A stretch of 13,885 bases of DNA from JBDTNQ01 sp039933635 (lineage in GTDB: Bacteria; Acidobacteriota; Vicinamibacteria; Vicinamibacterales; SCN-69-37), in the NCBI GenBank assembly GCA_039933635.1, contig JBDTNQ010000117.1:1-13885 (forward strand), in the 5' to 3' direction. Shown here one piece after another: positions 1-5,707 of the stretch. The number at the start of each line of letters is the position of its first letter. The stretch's first letter is position 1. The position numbers were made by a program, and so were the translations under genes. The notes beneath the pieces were generated by a model. That model was not told the origin of the DNA, ran no database searches, and worked only from the letters and a program-made list of their open reading frames with translations.

Positions 1-140
1 GCGGCGTCAGCACGGCGGTCACGACGACGCTCGCGGCGACGAGTACCGTGGCGGACGCTGCGGCTCGCCCCTGCGAACAGGGGGACCAGCATCATGCCGC
101 CCGGAAAGCGTTCGAGCGACCGCTTGATCGGCAGCTGCAT
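1..140 (-). pseudogene. kdgT: Remnant of 2-keto-3-deoxygluconate permease (KdgT-like), internally deleted and frameshifted
   Basis: Read from the ATG at 140-138, the minus strand encodes MQLPIKRSLERFPGGMM followed by LVPLFAG, which closely resembles the N-terminal signature of the KdgT family of proton-coupled 2-keto-3-deoxygluconate permeases (inner membrane, usually a little over 300 residues). After about 23 codons this frame becomes arginine-rich and stops looking like protein. One base later, in the frame running 70 to 2, the DNA encodes AAASATVLVAASVVVTAVL followed by TP. That is a hydrophobic helix resembling the last membrane segment of KdgT, and its codons mostly end in G or C. The start and end of the gene therefore appear fused, with about 250 or more residues missing. 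I see no Shine-Dalgarno before the ATG. It lies 16 bases downstream of the FG-GAP gene on the same strand, so it was probably the last gene of that operon. The window ends inside it. The family match is from memory of KdgT sequences, not from an alignment. Confidence 0.6.
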
Positions 141-156
141 TGAGACTGGAAGACTA

Positions 157-2157
157 CTACTTCTTCTTGGGCTTTCCGAAGAACGCGTACGCTCCCGACG
201 TCGTCGACGTCACGAGGTCCATGGTGCCGTCCTTGTTGAGATCGACGGCCAGCACCTGTGACCCGGCGCCCGATTGGTTGTGCACCAGTTCAGGGACGAA
301 CTCGGCGCCGCCAGGCGCCTTCGGGTTGCGGACCGTGCGGTAGACGTAGAGCACCGGGGGCCCGTACGGATCGGGATCGAGGTAGCTCTCGTGATGCGAG
401 AAGTAGCGCTTGCCGACGATGAAATCGGGAATGCCGTCGCCGTTCATGTCCGCCGAGGTCGAACCGTGGGGCTCGGAGAACGTGACGTCTCCGGCGTTCT
501 TGGTCGAGTAGTCGTCGGCGATGATGTGCTGCACGAACGTGATGGCGCCCGCGGCGTCGCGCTTCTGCTCGAACCACGCAAGGCCGAACACGTGCGCCTG
601 CAAGGCGGTCACGACGTCGTTGCGACCATCGCCGTTGACGTCGTAGACGGCCATCTCGGCGCCGCCTTCGGAGCCGCGACCGGACCAGCGGCCAAACGCC
701 TGGGGATGGTAGGTCCAGAGTCCCGGCGCGGCCCCCTTTGCCGGCTGTTCCCACCAGCCGTACGGATTGAGGATGTCCACGCGTCCGTCGCCGTTGATGT
801 CCCCCGCGCCAATGCCGTGCGCCGCGTAGGTGCCAGCCTCGCTCACCGTCACCAGCGTGAACGGACCGTTGGGATGCGAGGGATCAGGCTTCGCGTACTT
901 CACGGCGCCCTGACTGCCAAAGACGAGCTCAGGTTGGCCATCCCCGTCGATGTCCTTCATCACCACGATCTCGCTCGCACCGGGAATGGGGTTGGCGTAC
1001 GAATCCCAGCGCCGCGATTCGCCCTTCGGGTTCACATACAGCCGGCTGTTGCCGGTGGACGAGGTCAGGACGTCGGGCCAGCCGTCGCCGGTGAAATCAG
1101 CGGCGAACGCCACCCAGTTCGGGGAGAAATCAATTGACGGATTGAACGCCTGCGCCGCGTAGAACTCGCGCGCGCGCGTGAAGTCCGGACCAAAGAAGAT
1201 GAACGGGCCGGAGACGATGTCGGTGTGGCCGTCGCGATCGACGTCCGCGGCCGCGGCTGAGAACGAGTAGTAATACGGCATCAGCTTCTGCATGCGGAAG
1301 TCGGGCGAGAGTTCCTCCTTGGCGAAGCGTTTGAGGCCAAGGTCGCGGTACGAGACGTCGCGGAAGCGCACCTCCGCCGTGCCGCCGACGTAGAGCGCGA
1401 TCGGGCCGAACGTCCCGAACTCGTCGTCGATCGCGCCGCCGCCCGAGAGTCCGGTGTTGATGATCGGACGGAGGATGTTCGCATCTGCGATGACGTCGAC
1501 TTCATTCCACTCGCCCGGGCGCCACGCGTTCGAGCCGCGAACGATGGGCAGCGTGGCGCCGGAGGCCAGCGCACCGCGTCCCCGTCCGGGGGGCCCGCCG
1601 GCTGGAGCGGCGCCTCGTGCCGGACCGGCGCCAGCCCCGGCCGGAGCGATGCCTCGTGCGGCACCGGCGCCAGCGCCCGCCCCGCGTGCCGCGGCCGCCG
1701 CCGCGGCTTCGGCGGCCGACGGCGCGAAGCGAATCATGCCGCCGCCCGCGCGGAGTTTCTCGCGCGTGAGTTCCTTGCCGGCCGCGTCGAGCGTCACCGC
1801 GTAGCCGCCGACGTCCCCATCCACGAGCGACACGTAGATGCCTTTCATGCCGGTGGCGGTCTTCTCGGCGCGGAGCAGCACGCCCGTCCTGCATCCGGTC
1901 GCGCACCGCACATCCGCGCCGATCTGAATGTCCTGGAACGACTTGTCGAGCACCAGCCAGCCGCCTTCCGGCGAAGCGGGCGTGCCGACCAATTCACCGT
2001 TCGTCGCCGTCCACTTGGCCTGCCCGATGACATGCCAGCCGGTCAGCGCGGATCCGGCAAACGTCCAGTCCGGCACAAACGATGGCCGCTTGCCGGCGAC
2101 AGGCACAGCCACCGCGGCAACCAGGACGACAACGCCAGCGAGCATGCGACGGAACAT
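157..2157 (-). CDS. Secreted FG-GAP/VCBS-repeat protein with an N-terminal DUF1080-like domain
   Basis: This is a 666-residue exported protein. Residues 1-22 form a signal peptide (basic MFRR, then a Val/Ala core ending AGK). Residues about 30-275 resemble the concanavalin-like fold of DUF1080 (3-keto-disaccharide hydrolase-like) proteins, with blocks such as WTATNGELVG, TGVLLRAE and PGEWNEVDV. This domain is interrupted by an Ala/Gly/Pro-rich linker at about residues 148-197. The second half carries seven FG-GAP/VCBS beta-propeller repeats with calcium-loop motifs: DVDRDGHTD, DFTGDGWPD, DIDGDGQPE, DINGDGRVD, DVNGDGRND, DMNGDGIPD and DLNKDGTMD. The start is well supported by TAAGGAGT six bases upstream of the ATG. 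It lies 77 bases downstream of the small transporter gene on the same strand, so the two probably form an operon. A role in binding or processing extracellular carbohydrate is inferred; no catalytic residue is evident. Confidence 0.88.
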   Translation of the reverse strand: MFRRMLAGVVVLVAAVAVPVAGKRPSFVPDWTFAGSALTGWHVIGQAKWTATNGELVGTPASPEGGWLVLDKSFQDIQIGADVRCATGCRTGVLLRAEKTATGMKGIYVSLVDGDVGGYAVTLDAAGKELTREKLRAGGGMIRFAPSAAEAAAAAAARGAGAGAGAARGIAPAGAGAGPARGAAPAGGPPGRGRGALASGATLPIVRGSNAWRPGEWNEVDVIADANILRPIINTGLSGGGAIDDEFGTFGPIALYVGGTAEVRFRDVSYRDLGLKRFAKEELSPDFRMQKLMPYYYSFSAAAADVDRDGHTDIVSGPFIFFGPDFTRAREFYAAQAFNPSIDFSPNWVAFAADFTGDGWPDVLTSSTGNSRLYVNPKGESRRWDSYANPIPGASEIVVMKDIDGDGQPELVFGSQGAVKYAKPDPSHPNGPFTLVTVSEAGTYAAHGIGAGDINGDGRVDILNPYGWWEQPAKGAAPGLWTYHPQAFGRWSGRGSEGGAEMAVYDVNGDGRNDVVTALQAHVFGLAWFEQKRDAAGAITFVQHIIADDYSTKNAGDVTFSEPHGSTSADMNGDGIPDFIVGKRYFSHHESYLDPDPYGPPVLYVYRTVRNPKAPGGAEFVPELVHNQSGAGSQVLAVDLNKDGTMDLVTSTTSGAYAFFGKPKKK
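1567..1716 (-). repeat. Low-complexity Ala/Gly/Pro linker-coding tract with a 39-bp direct repeat
   Basis: This stretch of the FG-GAP gene encodes about 50 residues that are almost entirely Ala, Gly, Pro and Arg. It contains two adjacent 39-bp copies starting at 1612 and 1651 (both beginning GCCTCGTGC). They match closely over roughly the first 26 bases and diverge afterwards. As 39 bases is 13 codons, gain or loss of a copy keeps the frame. The tract splits the DUF1080-like domain between the TREKL block and the PGEWNEVDV block. Confidence 0.7.
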
Positions 2158-2193
2158 ACAGACTCCTTACGGCGTGAGGTTACACGCTTCGTT

Positions 2194-2221
2194 CCACGGG
2201 CTTCGCGCCACGGGCTTCGCG
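2194..2221. repeat. Tandem duplication of a 14-bp sequence
   Basis: CCACGGGCTTCGCG occurs twice head to tail (2194-2207 and 2208-2221) in the 77-base gap between the transporter stop codon and the FG-GAP gene start. No function is evident, and it is not an inverted repeat able to act as a terminator. Confidence 0.8.
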
Positions 2222-2234
2222 TTCCGGAATTCCT

Positions 2235-2675
2235 TCAACGCTTCGTCGACAGCCACACGCCGGCGAGCATGACGACGGCGCCGAGGAGGTTCGTGGTCGA
2301 CACCGGCTGCACGGGCGACCCCAGCCAGCCGTAGTGCGAGAGCACCATGCCGCCGAGTACCTGTCCCGCGATGAGGCCAATCATCACCGACCCGGCGCCA
2401 ATCTGCGGAATCAACCACGCGATGCCAAAGACGAGACAGGCGCCGATGGCACCAGCCGTGAGCAGAATCGGATGCACGCCGCGCAGCCCGGCGAGCGCGC
2501 CGCTCTGCCATCCCGTCGCGCCGATCGCGAGTGCGCCGATCGCGCCGATGCACCAGAACAGCGCATTGCCGACCCGCGGGTTCGCGAGCGCCGCGCCGAC
2601 GGCGCCGTTCATGGCGAGATGCACCGTGAGGACGACCCCGAACAACAACGTGAGACCGTACAGTTGCAGCTTCAT
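2235..2675 (-). CDS. DMT-family small membrane transporter (YdcZ/DUF606-like)
   Basis: This is a 146-residue, highly hydrophobic protein with about five predicted membrane helices. Examples are YGLTLLFGVVLTVHLAMNG at the N-terminus, VGNALFWCIGAIGALAIG, ILLTAGAIGACLVFGIAW, and a final LLGAVVMLAGVWL before a short basic tail. Length, helix layout and the Gly-rich segment SVMIGLIAGQVLGGMVLSHYGWLG fit the DUF606/YdcZ branch of the drug/metabolite transporter superfamily, whose substrates are mostly unknown. The ATG at 2675 is chosen because GGGATGGA lies about 7 bases upstream; the in-frame ATG at 2687 is an alternative. The open frame continues up to 2771, but that extension is arginine-rich and not membrane-like. 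The gene is divergent from the lactonase gene, and a candidate operator sits between them. It probably heads an operon with the FG-GAP gene and the kdgT remnant, and could be the cluster's uptake or export protein. Confidence 0.8.
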   Translation of the reverse strand: MKLQLYGLTLLFGVVLTVHLAMNGAVGAALANPRVGNALFWCIGAIGALAIGATGWQSGALAGLRGVHPILLTAGAIGACLVFGIAWLIPQIGAGSVMIGLIAGQVLGGMVLSHYGWLGSPVQPVSTTNLLGAVVMLAGVWLSTKR

Positions 2676-2775
2676 GAAGGAATCCATCCCTGGTCCGCGC
2701 AGGCGCAGACCGTCATGTGGTGCACGAAGTGGCCCTCGGAGCACTGGACAGCGGGCCCTCGAACGCGTCAAGCTC

Positions 2776-2790
2776 TATCGATTATCGAGA
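2776..2790. promoter_or_regulatory. Candidate GntR/FCD operator, site A
   Basis: TATCGATTATCGAGA on the plus strand contains, on the minus strand, the 9-mer ATAATCGAT shared with sites B, C and D. Its minus-strand form TCGATAATCGATA (2776-2788) is identical over 13 bases to site C. It lies in the divergent gap between the transporter (-) and lactonase (+) genes, about 100 bases from each start, where it could control both. Assignment to the local GntR/FCD regulator is inference. Confidence 0.6.
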
Positions 2791-2819
2791 GTCTACCCGC
2801 CACATGGCGATTCAGCAAG

Positions 2820-2840
2820 TATCGAGTATTGATTTTGATA
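2820..2840. promoter_or_regulatory. Degenerate second operator-like element before the lactonase gene
   Basis: TATCGA (2820-2825) and TTGATA (2835-2840) form an imperfect inverted pair in an AT-rich patch 40-60 bases upstream of the lactonase GTG. The half-sites resemble those of site A. It could be a weak auxiliary operator or simply part of the promoter. Confidence 0.25.
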
Positions 2841-2879
2841 GAGTAGGCGCGGCGCGCCGATCCCCGACAGGGAGCACGT

Positions 2880-3905
2880 GTGGTGAGACCCAATCCCATT
2901 CTGGACTTTGGCATCGACACCGCGTCGATCCGCTACATCGGCCGCGACCTGCAGCGTCCCGAGTGCATTCTCGCGGAGCGCGATGGCACGCTGTGGTCGG
3001 CCGACGCTCGCGGCGGCGTCGTGCGCCTCGATGGCAGCGGCCAGTCCATCATCACCCAACAACAATCCGCCCATTTCACCAACGCCGGATCCGACGCCAC
3101 GCGCTACCTCGAAGGCACGTTGCCGAACGGCCTGGCCTTCGCGCGCAACGGCGACTTCCTCATCTCCAACTTCGGCACCGACCGCCTCGAACTGATGCAG
3201 CGCGACGGGTCGTCGCGTGTGCTCGCCGACCGCGTCGACGGTGAAGCGGTCGGCAAGGTCAACTTCGTCCTCCGCGATTCCAAGGATCGCATCTGGGTCA
3301 CGATCTCGACACGCGTAAAGAACTGGATGTACGCCCTCCGTACCGATCTGGCCGACGGCTATCTCGCCCGCTACGAAGACGGCATGCTTCGGATCGTCGC
3401 TGACGGCTTCCGCTTCACGAACGAAATCCGGTTCGACGCGACCGAGGAGTGGCTCTACGTCGTCGAAACCACCGGCGGCTGCATCACGCGCCTGCGCATC
3501 GACGACGCGGGCCGTGTCGCCGAGCGCGAAATCTTCGGACCGTCGTCGCTCGGCAAGGGCGCCTGGCCGGACGGGATCGCGTTCGACAGCTACGGCAACC
3601 TCTGGGGCACGCTCGTATACTCCGACAAGCTCTTCGTGCTCACGCCGAAAGGCGACCTGCGCATCCTGCTCGACGAAGGCGACTGCAAGAAGGTCGACGC
3701 GCTCGAGCAAGCCTTCCGCCGCAACCACGTGACCGAAGACGTCCTCTTCGCCACCGGCCAGGGCATCGCCCCCTGGATGGCCAGCGTCACCTTCGGCGGT
3801 CCCGATCTGCGAACCGTCTATATCGGCTCGCTCAAGGGCTCGCGCATCCCCTGCTTCCGCTCCCCCATCCCCGGCCTGCCGATGGTCCATTGGGCGGACC
3901 GATAG
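2880..3905 (+). CDS. SMP-30/gluconolactonase/LRE family protein (sugar lactonase)
   Basis: This 341-residue protein has the six-bladed propeller layout of SMP-30/gluconolactonases, calcium- or zinc-dependent enzymes that open sugar-acid lactones to the free acid. Repeated blade motifs include LAERDGTLWSADARGGVVRL, PNGLAFARNGDFLISNFGTD, SKDRIWVTIS and PDGIAFDSYGNLWGTL. The expected metal ligands are visible as Glu28 (RPECIL), Asn181 (FTNEIRFD) and Asp231 (WPDGIAFD), with Asn128 also in a fitting place. No signal peptide is present, so it is probably cytoplasmic. GTG at 2880 follows AGGGAG by 5 bases; the next codon, also GTG, is an equally possible start. The stop lies 2 bases from the end of the convergent SDR gene, leaving no room for a terminator. 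Candidate site A lies upstream. The substrate cannot be read from the sequence. Confidence 0.85.
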   Translation: MVRPNPILDFGIDTASIRYIGRDLQRPECILAERDGTLWSADARGGVVRLDGSGQSIITQQQSAHFTNAGSDATRYLEGTLPNGLAFARNGDFLISNFGTDRLELMQRDGSSRVLADRVDGEAVGKVNFVLRDSKDRIWVTISTRVKNWMYALRTDLADGYLARYEDGMLRIVADGFRFTNEIRFDATEEWLYVVETTGGCITRLRIDDAGRVAEREIFGPSSLGKGAWPDGIAFDSYGNLWGTLVYSDKLFVLTPKGDLRILLDEGDCKKVDALEQAFRRNHVTEDVLFATGQGIAPWMASVTFGGPDLRTVYIGSLKGSRIPCFRSPIPGLPMVHWADR

Positions 3906-3907
3906 CT

Positions 3908-4663
3908 CTACTTCCCCTGCCACCCGCCATCTACGTGGACGGACTGCCCGGTGAGATAGCTCGCCTCGTCTGACGCAAAGAAGGCGACGACGTGGCCGAC
4001 CTCGCGCGGTTGGCCGGCGCGGCCGAGGGAAATCTGCGCGAGCACCACCGGCAGGATGTCCGGGCTCTTCATGACCCAGTCGGTCATGTCCGTCTCGATG
4101 AGCCCCGGATGCACGCAGTTCACCCGGATGCCCAGCGGCGTCATCTCGGCCGACATGTTCCGTGTGAGCGCTTCGAGCCCCAGTTTGGTCGGGGCATAGT
4201 GCGTGCGGCCCGGCAGTACTTTGGCGGCCTGGATCGATCCGATGTTGACGATGCTGCCTTGGCGTGCGTCGGCGACGAGGCGGCGGCAGACGACCTGTGA
4301 GCAGAGCCAGTTGCCGCGCAGGTTCACGTCCGTCAAACGCGTCCACTGTTCGTCGGTCAGTTCCAGGAACGGGACAATCGTCTCGATGCCGGCATTGTTC
4401 ACGAGAATGTCGATGGGGCCGAGTTCGTCCCACACCTTCTTCACCATGCCTTCCACGTCCGCGCGCTTCGCCACATCGCCCTGCACGGTGATCGCGCGGC
4501 GGCCTTTCGAGCGGACATAGGCGGCGACATCCTCGGCCTGCGCGGCATGCCCTAGATAGTTCACGGCGACGTCGGCGCCCTCCTCCGCGAAGATCTCGGC
4601 AATACCGCGGCCGATTCCCCGGCTGCCTCCGGTCACGAGTGCCACTTTGTTCTTCAGTCTCAC
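3908..4663 (-). CDS. SDR-family NAD(P)-dependent oxidoreductase (classical type)
   Basis: This 251-residue classical short-chain dehydrogenase has all the usual landmarks: TGGSRGIG (residues 11-18) for the cofactor, NNAG (89-92), catalytic Ser143 (NIGSIQ), Tyr156 and Lys160 (YAPTK), and a C-terminal LTGQSVHVDGGW block. It resembles FabG/glucose-1-dehydrogenase-like enzymes that oxidise or reduce a sugar or sugar-acid hydroxyl. It starts at GTG (4663), six bases after GGAGGG. It is transcribed divergently from the GntR regulator, with candidate operator B about 56 bases upstream of its start, and converges on the lactonase gene with a 2-base gap. The substrate is unknown; neighbours suggest a sugar-acid intermediate. 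Confidence 0.9.
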   Translation of the reverse strand: MRLKNKVALVTGGSRGIGRGIAEIFAEEGADVAVNYLGHAAQAEDVAAYVRSKGRRAITVQGDVAKRADVEGMVKKVWDELGPIDILVNNAGIETIVPFLELTDEQWTRLTDVNLRGNWLCSQVVCRRLVADARQGSIVNIGSIQAAKVLPGRTHYAPTKLGLEALTRNMSAEMTPLGIRVNCVHPGLIETDMTDWVMKSPDILPVVLAQISLGRAGQPREVGHVVAFFASDEASYLTGQSVHVDGGWQGK

Positions 4664-4718
4664 GAGGGTCCCTCCGTCTGCTTCGCCGGGCGATGAGCCG
4701 TCGGCTTTAGTCGGTCAC

Positions 4719-4733
4719 ATAATCGATTCTCGA
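4719..4733. promoter_or_regulatory. Candidate GntR/FCD operator, site B
   Basis: ATAATCGATTCTCGA contains the shared 9-mer ATAATCGAT (4719-4727) and the near-palindrome ATAATCGATTcT. It lies in the 218-base divergent region between the SDR gene (-) and the GntR gene (+). It is well placed to repress the SDR promoter and possibly to autoregulate the regulator. On the minus strand GATTAT within it could serve as a -10 element. Confidence 0.6.
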
Positions 4734-4821
4734 CTGGCGTTCGCGGGATTGTAGCGCGGCCGGGCGCCCGTGACACGCGCCTTTCCGGGCCCGCCGCCCC
4801 GCGGGACCAACAAGTAATGGA

Positions 4822-4849
4822 TTTCAATTCCGCGCCGGAGTGCTAGGAT
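4822..4849 (+). promoter_or_regulatory. Possible promoter of the GntR regulator
   Basis: An extended -10-like TGC-TAGGAT (TAGGAT at 4844-4849) follows an AT-rich patch with TTTCAA at 4822-4827, a spacing of 16 bases. A transcript starting near 4856 would leave about 25 bases before the ATG at 4882. That placement favours 4882 over the upstream GTG at 4840 as the start. The -35 match is weak. Confidence 0.25.
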
Positions 4850-4881
4850 GTCGCACGAGCGTGGGTCGCCGGGTTGTCACG

Positions 4882-5637
4882 ATGAAAGCAGTTCACAAGC
4901 CGAAGAAGCCTCTGCCACGTGCCGTTGGCCGCCGCGTGATCGAACGGCGGGTGCTTCGCGAGGACATCCGCGATCAGCTGATCGAGAGCATTCTCGGCGG
5001 CCACCTGGCGCCGGGCGATCGCATCGTCGAAACGCGCATTGCGCAGCAGTTCGGGGTCAGCCAGGCCCCGGTGCGCGAGGCGCTTCGCGACCTCGAACTC
5101 TTCGGCTTCATCGTCACCTCCCCGTTTCGCGGCGCCATCGTGCGTCAGATCTCCGTCGAAGAACTGGTTCAGATTTATCCGATTCGGGCCGTGCTCGAAG
5201 GCCTGGCCGCCCGCGATGCCGCCACCCGCATCACCGACGCGGGGCTCAAGAAACTCGAGAAGCTCCTGGTGTCGCTGCGCAAGGCCGCGGCCCGCGGCGA
5301 CCGCCGCGCGGCCGTCGATGCCGACTTCGCCTTTCACCTCGCCATTGTCGAGGCGTCGGGCAACTGGCTGCTGAAGCAGTTCTGGGAACGCATGCGGCTG
5401 GCGACAACCACGTTCCTGACCGTCTCGAAGTCGGAACACTCGCTCGGCGAGATTGCCGACCGACACACGCCGGTGCTCGACGCGCTCCGCGGCCACGACC
5501 CCGCGGCGGCCGAACAGGCCATGCGCAACCACATCGAAGAGCCGGGACACTGGCTTCAGACGGCCATGCGCGAGGCGGAAGCGCACCGGGCACCGCAGCC
5601 CGAACGACCGGTCCGGCGCAAGAAGCTCGTGGGCTAG
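4882..5637 (+). CDS. GntR-family transcriptional regulator, FCD (FadR C-terminal domain) subfamily
   Basis: This 251-residue regulator has an N-terminal winged helix at residues about 25-87 with the GntR signature: IRDQLIESILGGHLAPGDRI, then TRIAQQFGVSQAPVREALRD and the wing FIVTSPFRGAIV. An all-helical FCD domain follows (about 95-222), with EELVQIYPIRAVLEGLAAR and the metal-binding set Asp148 and His152 (DFAFHLAI), His195 (ADRHTPV) and His217 (RNHIEE). FCD regulators usually sense organic acids or sugar acids and act as dimers on palindromic operators. The frame is open upstream to GTG 4840, but MKAVHKPKKP at 4882 is a more typical N-terminus; neither start has a strong Shine-Dalgarno. The gene sits centrally in the cluster, is divergent from an SDR gene, and ends 70 bases before the transketolase start. 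The palindromic sites A-D are its likely targets. Confidence 0.88.
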   Translation: MKAVHKPKKPLPRAVGRRVIERRVLREDIRDQLIESILGGHLAPGDRIVETRIAQQFGVSQAPVREALRDLELFGFIVTSPFRGAIVRQISVEELVQIYPIRAVLEGLAARDAATRITDAGLKKLEKLLVSLRKAAARGDRRAAVDADFAFHLAIVEASGNWLLKQFWERMRLATTTFLTVSKSEHSLGEIADRHTPVLDALRGHDPAAAEQAMRNHIEEPGHWLQTAMREAEAHRAPQPERPVRRKKLVG

Positions 5638-5644
5638 CATCTCC

Positions 5645-5666
5645 TCGATAATCGATAGATAATCGG
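5645..5666. promoter_or_regulatory. Candidate GntR/FCD operator, site C, overlapping the transketolase promoter
   Basis: TCGATAATCGATA (5645-5657) includes the shared 9-mer at 5648-5656 and is followed at once by a second copy of the half, GATAATCG (5658-5665). GATAAT at 5658-5663 also reads as a good -10 box, so a bound repressor would cover the promoter. The site is the central element of the 70-base gap between the regulator stop and the transketolase start. It is followed by CTACCCGCC, a string that also follows site A. Confidence 0.65.
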
Positions 5667-5707
5667 CTACCCGCCAACGGCCCTTTCCTCCGCGACGGGT
5701 GTGTGCC

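Noticed and set aside
274..1137. A 287-codon plus-strand frame opposite the FG-GAP gene
   Set aside because: The Asp-Gly repeats of the FG-GAP protein read antisense as Val/His/Arg repeats, which explains the open frame.
2793..4433. A 546-codon open frame on the minus strand across the lactonase gene and part of the SDR gene
   Set aside because: It is antisense to a lactonase with intact propeller motifs and overlaps the true SDR in another frame. Its product is Arg/Gly/Ala-rich without recognisable domains, as expected of a high-GC shadow frame.
4790..4805. CCCGC/GCGGG hairpin upstream of the GntR gene as a riboswitch or attenuator
   Set aside because: It probably lies upstream of the likely transcription start, and a 5-bp GC stem is common in such DNA.
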